The notes beneath the pieces were generated by a model. The model was not told where the DNA came from and made no database searches. It saw nothing but the letters and a program-made list of their open reading frames with translations. A stretch of 64,000 nucleotides of DNA from Roseovarius aestuarii (GTDB lineage: Bacteria > Pseudomonadota > Alphaproteobacteria > Rhodobacterales > Rhodobacteraceae), in NCBI GenBank assembly GCA_027214255.1, contig JAPWHL010000001.1:248001-312000 (forward strand), in the 5' to 3' direction. This document shows positions 8,233 to 16,209 of the stretch, piece by piece. Both the position numbers and the translations under genes were made by a program. The first letter of the stretch is position 1. Each line of letters begins with the position of its first letter.

Positions 8233-8979
8233 ATGCTGCGCGTTGTGTTTTGTATTCTAACATTAATTTCGCTGCCCTACGGGGTGCGACCGGCCCTGTC
8301 CGAGACTGTTGATTCGGGCCTGTCGTCTGTTCCGGCAGCGATTCGTCCCGTTGCCAGACCCGCCGAGATGCCGGTCACGCGCTGGGATCATCGCCCGCGT
8401 GCTTCGCGCTGGACGCGGGCGGCGATGTCCGCGCTGGCCCAGCACGGGAAACCCCTGACAAAGATGGTGCCTGGCGATATCAACGAATGGTGCCCGGGAT
8501 ATGTCTCGGCCGGGCAGGCGCAAAGGCGCGCGTTCTGGACGGGGTTCCTGTCCGCATTGGCCAAATATGAAAGCACGTATCGGGCTGATGCTGTTGGTGG
8601 CGGGGGGCTGTGGTATGGGTTGTTGCAAATTCTTCCCGCGACGGCGCGCGGTTATGGGTGCCGGGCACGCAGCGGTGATGCCTTGAAGGACGGGGCGGCC
8701 AACCTCAGCTGCGCGGTACGCATCATGGCAGTGACGGTCCCGCGTGACGGGGTTATTGCGCATGACGGCGCGCGGCTGGCCGGGGTCTCGGCAGATTGGG
8801 GGCCGATGCGATCCGCGCGCAAACGCGCCGAGATGGCTGCATGGTTGCGTGGTCAAAACTATTGCGCCTTGGGGCGGTCTTTGCGCCCCAAAGCACGCCC
8901 GCTGCGTGTTCCAGAGTCACGATCAAGCGGTACGACTTTGCTGCCGGACGGATCGATCCAAAAAGGGAGCACGCCGTAG
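8233..8979 (+). CDS. Secreted lytic transglycosylase-like protein (SLT domain)
   Basis: The 248-residue product begins with a signal peptide (MLRVVFCILTLISLP, cleavage near residue 23). A lysozyme-like SLT fold follows, with 'SALAKYESTYRADAVGG' near residue 110 supplying the catalytic glutamate and 'GLLQILPATARGYGC' as the substrate-groove block. These enzymes cleave the glycan strand of peptidoglycan to form 1,6-anhydro ends. Two later cysteines (in 'YGCRAR' and 'LSCAVR') may form a disulfide. The frame runs upstream to 8077, but the ATG at 8233 starts a clean signal sequence. The C-terminal 40 residues are basic and probably disordered. Confidence 0.85.
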   Translation: MLRVVFCILTLISLPYGVRPALSETVDSGLSSVPAAIRPVARPAEMPVTRWDHRPRASRWTRAAMSALAQHGKPLTKMVPGDINEWCPGYVSAGQAQRRAFWTGFLSALAKYESTYRADAVGGGGLWYGLLQILPATARGYGCRARSGDALKDGAANLSCAVRIMAVTVPRDGVIAHDGARLAGVSADWGPMRSARKRAEMAAWLRGQNYCALGRSLRPKARPLRVPESRSSGTTLLPDGSIQKGSTP

Positions 8980-9070
8980 CAGGCGTTATTGCCCCGCGAC
9001 CACCGCGTGGGTGACGGGGCGCAGACGCGCTGGGACCGGCCCGGCGCGCGTTGGGTCATCCTTTACGATG

Positions 9071-11671
9071 TTAAGCATCCAGGATGCGGCTGACCATTTC
9101 ACCCGTGTCACGGCTGAGGCCCGGCGCGGCCGCGATACGCTCCAGCTGTGCGGCGATCAACGCCTGACGGGCGGGGTCATACCGCCGCCATGTCTCGAAG
9201 GCCGAGCACATGCGCGCTGTGGTTTGCGGGTTCAGCGGGTCCAGTTGGATCAGCCAGTCAGTCAGCAGCGTATAGCCTGCGCCACTGGCGTGGTGGAACC
9301 CGGCGGGCGAGCCAGTCAATGCACCAAGTGTTGCACGGAACCGGTTCGGGTTCTTCATCGTGAAATCAGGGTGTTTGGTCAGGTCACGCGCCATTGTGGC
9401 TGCCATATCAGGCGTTGCGGACATGACTTGCATGCTGAACCATTTGTCGATCACCAGACGGTCATCACGCCATTGATCATAGAACGCCTTGACCGCCACG
9501 TCGCCATTGCCAGCCTGTAACAGACACCCAAGGGCCGCGAGTTGTTGTGTCATGTTGTTTGCGGTGTCGTATTGACGTTGCGCCTGTGCGCCGCCATCCA
9601 GTCGCGTGATCAACCCAAGTGCGGCATTTGCCAAGGACCGTGCGCCGGACTGTACCGCGTCCGGGCGGTAGGCATCTGTCACTTGGTACTGGGCATATAG
9701 GCGCGGGGCCAAGTCCTGCATGGCTTCGGCGCGGGCCTGTTTCAGGGTCTCCAGCGCCTCCCAGATTGCCTGCGGGTCGGGTGTATTGCCTGCATCAAAC
9801 AGCGCTTGTGCAAGATCGTCCTGACTGGGCAATCCCAATGCCAAGGCACGGAATGCCGGATCAAGCGCGTCGTCGCGCGCCACGGCTGTAATCGCGTCCA
9901 GATAGGCCCCATCTGGGTCTGCTGCATCGCGGATCATTGCCAGCAGGCCATCACGGGCCAAGGCGCGCCCGGCCTCCCATTTGTTGAATGGGTCAGTGTC
10001 ATGTGCCAGCAAAAATGCGCGCTGGGCATTATCAGCTTTACGCGTGACGATCACTGGGGCCGAGAAGCCGCGCAGGATCGACGGGATCGGGCGCGCCGAC
10101 AGACCATCGAACGAGAAGCTCTGGCTGTCTTTTGTCATTTCAAGGACTTGCGTTGCTACTATCTCGTCCCCGTTCGGCCCGAGCAGGCCCACCGCAATCG
10201 GGATCACGCGCGCTGGTTTGTCGGGCTGGCCGGGGGTTGGTGGCGTTTCCTGACGGAAGGTCAGCGTGTAGGTGCCGCCGCCTGTGTCCCCGTCTTGGGC
10301 CTGATCCGGAGCGTCTTGCCAGCGCTCTTCGACATGCAGGCGGGGTGTGCCTGCGTCTTCGTACCAGCGCTTGAATTGCGTCAGATCGCGCCCGGTCGTA
10401 TCCTCAAACACCTGCAACCAATCCTCGATTGTGGCGGCGTCGCCGTCGTGGCGCTCAAAATAAAGATCCAGTGCCTGTTTATAGGCCTCGTCCCCCACCA
10501 GCGTTTTCAGCATTCCGATCAGCTCGGCCCCTTTTTCATAGATCGTGGCCGTATAGAAATTATTGATCTCGACGAAGGACGCAGGGCGCACAGGATGCGC
10601 CAGCGGCCCGTTGTCCTCGCGGAACTGGCGGGCGCGCAGGGCGATCACGTCTTCGATCCGTTTGACGGGCGCGCTGCGCATGTCGCTGGTGAATTGGGCG
10701 TCGCGGAACACTGTCAGCCCCTCTTTTAGGCACAGCTGAAACCAGTCGCGACAGGTGATGCGGTTGCCCGTCCAGTTGTGGAAATACTCATGCGCGATGA
10801 TCGCCTCGATCCGCTCGAAATTGGCATCGGTGCTGGTTTCGGGGCTGGCCAGTACGCAGGAGGAGTTGAAAATGTTCAGCCCCTTGTTTTCCATTGCGCC
10901 CATGTTGAAATCATCGACGGCAACGATGTTGAACAGGTCCAGATCGTATTCGCGCCCATAGACTTGTTCGTCCCAGCGCATGGAATCGATCAAAGCCTGC
11001 ATGCCAAAGGCGCATTTGCCCTCATCGCCGGGGCGGACCCAGATGTTCAACTCGACCTCGCGGCCGGACATGGTGGTGAAGCTGCCCGGATGGTTGACCA
11101 GATCGCCCGCGACCAGCGCGAAAAGATAGGCGGGCTTTGGCCAAGGGTCATGCCATTCGGCCCAGCCCTCTCCGCTGGCTGTTGGGTTGCCGTTGGACAG
11201 CATGACGGGCATGTCGCCCACTATTCGCACGGTGAAGATGCTCATGACATCGGGGCGGTCGGGATAATAGGTGATCTTGCGAAACCCTTGTGCCTCGCAT
11301 TGGGTGCAATACATGCCGGATGACATATAAAGCCCTTCCAGCGCGGTGTTGGCCGCAGGGTTGATTTCCACTTCGGCCTCCCAGACGAAGGCGGCGTCGG
11401 GCACGTCACAGGTCAGGCCGGCGTCGGTCAACGTGGGGGTGACGGGCGCGCCGTCAATCTTGGCACTGATCAGGGTCAGCCCCTCACCATCCAGCGCGAA
11501 TGTGCGCTCACGCCGCGCCGGGTTGGGGGTAAAGCGGATGCGGCTGACCACGCGCGTCGCCGTCGGGGCCAGATGAAACGTCAGATGCACGTCCTCTGCC
11601 AGCCAATTGGGGGCGGTGTAATCGGATAGGTAAATCGGCTGAGGTGTGGTGGCGATCTGATCGTCAGTCAT
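9071..11671 (-). CDS. pepN: Aminopeptidase N (M1 zinc metallopeptidase)
   Basis: PepN removes N-terminal residues from peptides in the cytoplasm. The 866-residue product shows the exopeptidase motif 'GAMENKG' at 258-264 and the zinc site HEYFH at 294-298 with the third ligand E317 in 'LKEGLTVFRD'. The long C-terminal helical domain and overall length match the bacterial PepN branch. The frame is open 24 codons further, but the start at 11671 (MTDDQIATTPQP) fits the family N-terminus. It is divergent from the small membrane protein at 11815. With the peptide transporter and M20 hydrolase elsewhere in the window it would serve peptide use, though they are not linked. Confidence 0.95.
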   Translation of the reverse strand: MTDDQIATTPQPIYLSDYTAPNWLAEDVHLTFHLAPTATRVVSRIRFTPNPARRERTFALDGEGLTLISAKIDGAPVTPTLTDAGLTCDVPDAAFVWEAEVEINPAANTALEGLYMSSGMYCTQCEAQGFRKITYYPDRPDVMSIFTVRIVGDMPVMLSNGNPTASGEGWAEWHDPWPKPAYLFALVAGDLVNHPGSFTTMSGREVELNIWVRPGDEGKCAFGMQALIDSMRWDEQVYGREYDLDLFNIVAVDDFNMGAMENKGLNIFNSSCVLASPETSTDANFERIEAIIAHEYFHNWTGNRITCRDWFQLCLKEGLTVFRDAQFTSDMRSAPVKRIEDVIALRARQFREDNGPLAHPVRPASFVEINNFYTATIYEKGAELIGMLKTLVGDEAYKQALDLYFERHDGDAATIEDWLQVFEDTTGRDLTQFKRWYEDAGTPRLHVEERWQDAPDQAQDGDTGGGTYTLTFRQETPPTPGQPDKPARVIPIAVGLLGPNGDEIVATQVLEMTKDSQSFSFDGLSARPIPSILRGFSAPVIVTRKADNAQRAFLLAHDTDPFNKWEAGRALARDGLLAMIRDAADPDGAYLDAITAVARDDALDPAFRALALGLPSQDDLAQALFDAGNTPDPQAIWEALETLKQARAEAMQDLAPRLYAQYQVTDAYRPDAVQSGARSLANAALGLITRLDGGAQAQRQYDTANNMTQQLAALGCLLQAGNGDVAVKAFYDQWRDDRLVIDKWFSMQVMSATPDMAATMARDLTKHPDFTMKNPNRFRATLGALTGSPAGFHHASGAGYTLLTDWLIQLDPLNPQTTARMCSAFETWRRYDPARQALIAAQLERIAAAPGLSRDTGEMVSRILDA

Positions 11672-11814
11672 CACGATGGGGTCCTTGTACGGGGGAACTT
11701 TCAGGCTTGGGCAGACGTTAGTGTCCGAGCGCCCTGCGCACAATGGGCCGCGCCAGCAAAGCTTGGCCGATTCCGCAGGGCAGACAATTCACCTTTGAAA
11801 CAAGAGGATGCGAT

Positions 11815-12051
11815 ATGACACCCCCTGACACAAATATTGAAACTCAGAAAACCCGTCACAAAGGCCCCTTGGGCGGCATGACAATTGCCGCCGTCATCGC
11901 GGCTGCGTTGTTTTTGGTGTTCATCTTGTGGACTGCGTGGAACGGGAATGATCCGGACGATGGTGCGGTTGACTCCAACACCCCTGCAGCTGTGCAGAGT
12001 GTGGAGGACGCTGACACACCTCCCTTGGTCGAGCCTGCCATAACCGAATGA
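11815..12051 (+). CDS. Small single-pass membrane protein, unknown
   Basis: The 78-residue product has one hydrophobic segment at about residues 22-43 (rich in A, I, L, F), a short hydrophilic N-terminus with basic residues just before the segment, and an acidic tail (many D and E). The charge bias predicts the tail outside the cytoplasm. The ATG at 11815 follows AAGAGG at 6-7 bases, better than the upstream in-frame start at 11743. No family is recognised. It is divergent from pepN; its role is unknown. Confidence 0.65.
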   Translation: MTPPDTNIETQKTRHKGPLGGMTIAAVIAAALFLVFILWTAWNGNDPDDGAVDSNTPAAVQSVEDADTPPLVEPAITE

Positions 12052-12220
12052 TTGAACGTTCGGCGCGGGAGGGCCTGTGCAGTAGGGCTGCGTCCTTGAG
12101 CGGGCTTCCAAGTTTTAGGCGCAAGCGCCATGCCGGGGGCAGATTGTACTTGTTTGTGTTTTATTATCTGCCAACCCGGTATATTCTGCTGTCAAATGGT
12201 ACTTTGAGGTCCAGCAGATC

Positions 12221-13000
12221 ATGAAACGCGCCCGCATCGGCATAATCGGCAATCATTACGTCATCGAAGAACGTTTTCCCGTCCACGCCGGTGGGACGAT
12301 GAATTCCGAGGCGGTGGCCGAGGCCGCTGGATGCATGCCTCTTTTGGTGCCCTCGGATCCGCGGTTTGTCACTGTTGATGAGCTGTTGGAGACCTGCGAC
12401 GGGTTCTTGCTGACGGGCGGGCGGCCAAACGTGCACCCCGAAGAATACGGCGAACCCGAGACAGCGGCGCATGGCGCGTTTGATCGTGCGCGCGATGCGA
12501 TTACCTTGCCTTTGGTGCGCGCCTGCGTGGCGCGTGGCCAGCCGGTTTTTGGTGTGTGCCGGGGCTTTCAGGAAATGAACGTTGCGCTGGGTGGATCGCT
12601 CTATCCTGAAATCCGGGATTTGCCCGGGCGCGACAACCACCGCATGCCGCCCAACGGGACACTGGAAGAACAGTTTGCACTGCGCCACATTGTGCGTTTC
12701 ACAGAAGGCGGGGTGTTTCATCAGCTGATGGGCGCGCAAGAGGTGATGACCAACACGTTGCACGGGCAGGGGATCAAGCAACCGGGCGCACGGGTGCGTA
12801 TCGACGGTCACGCGCCTGATGGCACGCCTGAGGCCCTTTATGTCGCCGATGCACCCGGTTTTGCGCTGGGCGTGCAATGGCATCCTGAATGGCAGGCTGC
12901 GACCGATCCGGTGTCGCGCCCGTTGTTCGCCGCGTTCGGTGATGCGGCTCGCGCTTGGGCCGACGGTCAGCGCCCGCAAGCGGCCTTAAAAACAGCCTGA
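12221..13000 (+). CDS. Class I glutamine-amidotransferase-like hydrolase (PuuD family)
   Basis: The 259-residue protein belongs to the gamma-glutamyl-gamma-aminobutyrate hydrolase group. It has the nucleophile elbow 'GVCRGFQEMN' (Cys near residue 111) and the C-terminal 'QWHPEW' block that supplies the catalytic histidine and glutamate. PuuD frees GABA during putrescine breakdown, and relatives act on other gamma-glutamyl amides. No putrescine genes (puuA, puuB, puuC) are next to it, so the true substrate is uncertain. It stands alone between the small membrane protein and an unknown gene on the other strand. Confidence 0.85.
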   Translation: MKRARIGIIGNHYVIEERFPVHAGGTMNSEAVAEAAGCMPLLVPSDPRFVTVDELLETCDGFLLTGGRPNVHPEEYGEPETAAHGAFDRARDAITLPLVRACVARGQPVFGVCRGFQEMNVALGGSLYPEIRDLPGRDNHRMPPNGTLEEQFALRHIVRFTEGGVFHQLMGAQEVMTNTLHGQGIKQPGARVRIDGHAPDGTPEALYVADAPGFALGVQWHPEWQAATDPVSRPLFAAFGDAARAWADGQRPQAALKTA

Positions 13001-13178
13001 AGGTTCGCGGCGCCGCTTAAACAGCAATCCTTCGGTATGGCGTGTCCTTCAATCGCCAAAGACCCGAAAGCGCGTGCCGCTTTGAGCCGTCGCGTAAGAG
13101 TGCAACAGGCATTTCACCTGATTCATTCCGCGTGCGTGCACATTCAACAACGCGCGGTTCAGATGGCGACATGCCGTG

Positions 13179-13826
13179 TCATCTGACTTGATCCGTATAA
13201 TAGATTTGATAGCCATGCTTGTTTTGACCGCGAACGTGGGGCCGTGAATTTGTAAGTTCCCACGCGACAAGATCTTCGTATAGCGAAAACTGCGGCCCTC
13301 GCATATAGTCTTTGGCCAACATTGCGGCGGACCAAGACTCTGTGTCATCTTTAGGTTTGGCAACGCCGCGGTCGGGGTCCGCTTGTATATCCTTTAGGCG
13401 CTCAGCGACCTTCAGGAACGCATCTTGGGCGTGGTTTGGTTTTCCCGAATTGTCGATGACATAGATATCCCTAAGGTAAAATCGCCCTAACTGGCTCCCC
13501 TTGGGGCGGCCATTCTTCTTGAAGGTTCGATAAGAGGCCTCGATGTCCCAAGGATGGTCACCATACACTATCTTGTACTTAAAACCGATGAGCCAGACGG
13601 GAGGGGACAGTCCCAACCGATCATCCGCTGACTTGGACAACCCGCGAATGTATTCAAGTTCGTCGAAGTGGTCGTTCGCGAAATAGCTTAACCCCATCAA
13701 CGCAGGTTCTGTCGCGTCGTCAGACTTGCCGCCATTGAGTTTGACAAAAAGCTCAAAGATTGAGTTGATACTGTCGGCTGTCTGAGTTCCAAAAATCGTT
13801 GCATCGCGGTTGTATGTTGTTTTCAT
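13179..13826 (-). CDS. Orphan protein of unknown function (215 aa)
   Basis: I cannot assign this protein to any family. It is soluble, with no signal peptide or membrane segment, and mixes charged and aromatic residues ('HPWDIEASYRTFKKNGRPKG', 'FYLRDIYVIDNSG', 'HGYQIYYTDQ'). By eye the gene is less G+C-rich than its neighbours and uses more A/T-ending codons, which suggests recent acquisition. It is flanked by 178 bases and 120 bases with no other genes. The frame is long, starts with a normal ATG and its protein composition is ordinary, so it is probably a real gene. Confidence 0.6.
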   Translation of the reverse strand: MKTTYNRDATIFGTQTADSINSIFELFVKLNGGKSDDATEPALMGLSYFANDHFDELEYIRGLSKSADDRLGLSPPVWLIGFKYKIVYGDHPWDIEASYRTFKKNGRPKGSQLGRFYLRDIYVIDNSGKPNHAQDAFLKVAERLKDIQADPDRGVAKPKDDTESWSAAMLAKDYMRGPQFSLYEDLVAWELTNSRPHVRGQNKHGYQIYYTDQVR

Positions 13827-13946
13827 GGGGCTTTCGGTATCAGGTCCACAGGGGCGAGATCAAAGGATAGTTTTCCCCGGCCCCATGCCGCACTCCCGCT
13901 ATCAAGGGACCATTTCGGGCAGGGCTGACGGGCACCCTGTAAAGGA

Positions 13947-14795
13947 TCATCCCAGCAGCCGTGCCTCGTGTGGTTTCAGGCAGGTGCGCGCTGTTTGTCC
14001 ATGCGCGCCGATGTTGCTGCGTAATTCGGGAAAGATTGTGAACATTTCCTCACGGCCTTCTGCCGTGATCGCCTCAAGCGCGCCAGACCCTGCATAAAAG
14101 CTCTCGGTGGCGGTTCCTTCGGCATAGATCACCTCATGTGCGTCAAACATCAGGTGAATGTATGTGACCTGTGCGCAGGGGACTTTGCAGATGTCCGTGC
14201 CGTTGATCAGATGTTTGGCCTCGATCAGAACCTCGGAGCGCCCAAACAGCATTTCGGCGCGAAACCCGGTGAATAGCATGCGATGATGGGGCGACACCAA
14301 CAGTGGCGCACGCGCGCCGTCTACTGCGCCGGATGTAAAGGAAATCGGGGCAAGTGCGCCACGTCCGGACACGGTGCGCTGCCCGATCCAGCGGATCGGA
14401 CGCAGGCCGTGGTCGCGTGTGACGACCATATCGCCCTGCTTCAAGTTTTCGATGGGGCGATCCCCCAATGCAGTCATGATCTGTGTTCCGTTGGTGAAAC
14501 AGATCATGTTTTCGATCTCGGTCGAGGTCGCGATGGCGTCACGACCCATAATCGCCAAACCGTCCTGCGCGTCAGCGAAAGAGCCTGTCTTGCTATAGGT
14601 GGTATCGGCGCGCGAATTTCTAGCGGGCCGATTGCCCCTATCGTCATAAAGGCTGATCACGTCGCTGCCTGTTTCCCACAGGTCGGACATCACGAACAGA
14701 TCGTCGCCATCGCCCCCCAATGCCCTGTAGTCTTGGCGCAAGTTGAGCATGTCGATGCCCGCCTCTTCAAAAGCGGCGTTGTTCATAATGGTCAT
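13947..14795 (-). CDS. Hint-domain protein with an RTX-like stub
   Basis: The 282-residue protein has a Hint (Hedgehog/intein) module at about 99-245. C99 in 'ICFTNGTQIMTALG' is the expected nucleophile, then 'DMVVTRDHGLRPIRWIG' and 'LVSPHHRMLF' (block B histidine). This is the Hint_2 type common in Rhodobacteraceae, which may self-cleave but is not an intein. Near the N-terminus 'GGDGDDLFV' (27-35) matches one calcium-binding RTX nonapeptide, so the protein may be a short relative of secreted RTX proteins exported by type I secretion. GAAAGG before the ATG at 14795 fixes the start. No type I exporter is near. Substrate and role are unknown. Confidence 0.8.
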   Translation of the reverse strand: MTIMNNAAFEEAGIDMLNLRQDYRALGGDGDDLFVMSDLWETGSDVISLYDDRGNRPARNSRADTTYSKTGSFADAQDGLAIMGRDAIATSTEIENMICFTNGTQIMTALGDRPIENLKQGDMVVTRDHGLRPIRWIGQRTVSGRGALAPISFTSGAVDGARAPLLVSPHHRMLFTGFRAEMLFGRSEVLIEAKHLINGTDICKVPCAQVTYIHLMFDAHEVIYAEGTATESFYAGSGALEAITAEGREEMFTIFPELRSNIGAHGQTARTCLKPHEARLLG

Positions 14796-15080
14796 GCTTG
14801 GCCTTTCGATCCGTAAAGGTGGGCTGCTGTTGTGCAAGGCGGCAATCCGGGAGTGGTGAACATGGTGACACAACTTTCCTAAGCAACCGCTGATTTGGTT
14901 ACGTCCCGTGTGCAAAAGTCCGCCGTAAATGTTGGCAATCGCGCACAAGATATTGGGATTACATGTCGTAAGAAATTGAGGCTTCTATATGTATCAATTG
15001 CGAAATTTATCGGGCATGTATGGCCAAGATAGGGCGCAGGGGCGGTAACAGACTGCCGACGCGCCTGCGAATGCGCGGCG

Positions 15081-15473
15081 CTAAGCCCCGACCGCTTCCT
15101 TTAACGCATCAAGGGATGTGGGCAGGCTCAAGGCCCGGCGTTTTTTAAGGCTAATGTTATCAGAGACCAGCAAATAGGACAGCATCAGATGATCCCTGAG
15201 ATCGGCGTCTGGCAGGCCGGGGTGGGCAAAATGTTGCAACCATTTCATGCCGCGGGATGCAAGGTAGGGCGCTGGGCGAATGCCGGGCTGATCGCGCAAG
15301 ACCTCCCATGCGATGTCCGACACCTTGAAGGTAAATGCGTCGTTCCCGTCGGCCCAGCCGCAGATTGCAAACACTTTGGTTTCGATCTTCCAGACATCCG
15401 CATTGCCCCACTGAACAACATGGCTGGTTTGGGGCATGCGGGCGCAGAAGATGTTGAATTCGTCGCGGGTCAT
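15081..15473 (-). CDS. MmcQ/YjbR-family protein
   Basis: The 130-residue protein fits the MmcQ/YjbR fold: it begins 'MTRDEFNIFCARMP', has the central 'VFAICGW' strand and 'FTFKVSD', and ends with the helical 'YLLVSDNISLKKRRAL' block. Members have a CyaY-like fold and are often called DNA-binding, but the function is poorly known. The start at 15473 is chosen over an upstream in-frame one because the family starts at this block and AAGG lies about 10 bases before it. It stands alone. Confidence 0.8.
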   Translation of the reverse strand: MTRDEFNIFCARMPQTSHVVQWGNADVWKIETKVFAICGWADGNDAFTFKVSDIAWEVLRDQPGIRPAPYLASRGMKWLQHFAHPGLPDADLRDHLMLSYLLVSDNISLKKRRALSLPTSLDALKEAVGA

Positions 15474-15647
15474 GCAGAGCAAACCTTGATACCAATGAAA
15501 TGGGCGCGTGATGGGGCAGTGCAATGCCTTATAGGTTAATCTAGCTCAAAGATCTGCGGCTGCACAGATTTGCATTCAGTCGGGATTGTAGAGCTATAGA
15601 TAGGGTATCTGCGCAGTTGCGCAGGCCGGGGATGTAAGGATGGTAAG

Positions 15648-16100
15648 ATGAAAAAATGGATTGATGTACCACCTTTGTGGCTGTTGGGGGCGCTGGTTCT
15701 GGCATGGGCTCAGGCACGCTGGTGGTCGATGGGGCTGAATTTTGGCGGAGGCGCTGCCGATTTTCTGGGCGGTGTTCTGATTGGGGGCGGCGTTTTGCTG
15801 ATCATACTTGCGGCGTGGGAAATGCGGCGTATGCGCACCACGGTGATCCCAAACCGTGAGGCAGACAAGCTGGTCACAAGCGGGATTTTCAAACGCAGTC
15901 GCAACCCGATTTATGTGGGGGATGCCTTGATTCTGGCCGGATGCATCCTGCGGTGGGACGCGGTTCTGGCTTTGGTCCTTTTGCCCTGTTTTGTCTGGAT
16001 AATCGAAAAACGTTTCGTTATTCCCGAAGAAAACATGCTGAGACGCAAGTTTCGGGCGGATTTCGCGCGATATATGCAAAAAACGCGGCGCTGGGTGTAA
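15648..16100 (+). CDS. Isoprenylcysteine carboxyl methyltransferase-like membrane protein
   Basis: The 150-residue protein has about four hydrophobic segments. It carries the 'SGIFKRSRNPIYVGD' block followed, 50 residues later, by 'EENMLRRKFRADFARY' and 'TRRW', the conserved pattern of the ICMT/phospholipid-methyltransferase-like superfamily, where these parts form the SAM-binding pocket. The substrate in bacteria is unknown; it may be a lipid or a small molecule. It lies 109 bases upstream of pntA on the same strand. Confidence 0.75.
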   Translation: MKKWIDVPPLWLLGALVLAWAQARWWSMGLNFGGGAADFLGGVLIGGGVLLIILAAWEMRRMRTTVIPNREADKLVTSGIFKRSRNPIYVGDALILAGCILRWDAVLALVLLPCFVWIIEKRFVIPEENMLRRKFRADFARYMQKTRRWV

Positions 16101-16159
16101 AACCGGGCTGTGCATATCGGTAAGGGATGTGAAATAAGAACGCGAGCCACTCAGGCAGT

Positions 16160-16174
16160 CCCCACATCGTGGGG
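16160..16174. promoter_or_regulatory. Short stem-loop in the pntA leader
   Basis: CCCCAC-ATC-GTGGGG is a perfect 6-base inverted repeat 36 bases before the pntA start. It could be an operator or an mRNA 5' hairpin; no factor can be named. Confidence 0.3.
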
Positions 16175-16209
16175 CCGCGATAATTTGGAACGATACGGGG
16201 GATTATGAA

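Noticed and set aside
13049..13178. Minus-strand frame after the orphan gene (ends 'RFRVFGD')
   Set aside because: The tail looks somewhat protein-like, but there is no start or ribosome site of its own and no match I can name. It could be a gene remnant; too weak to list.
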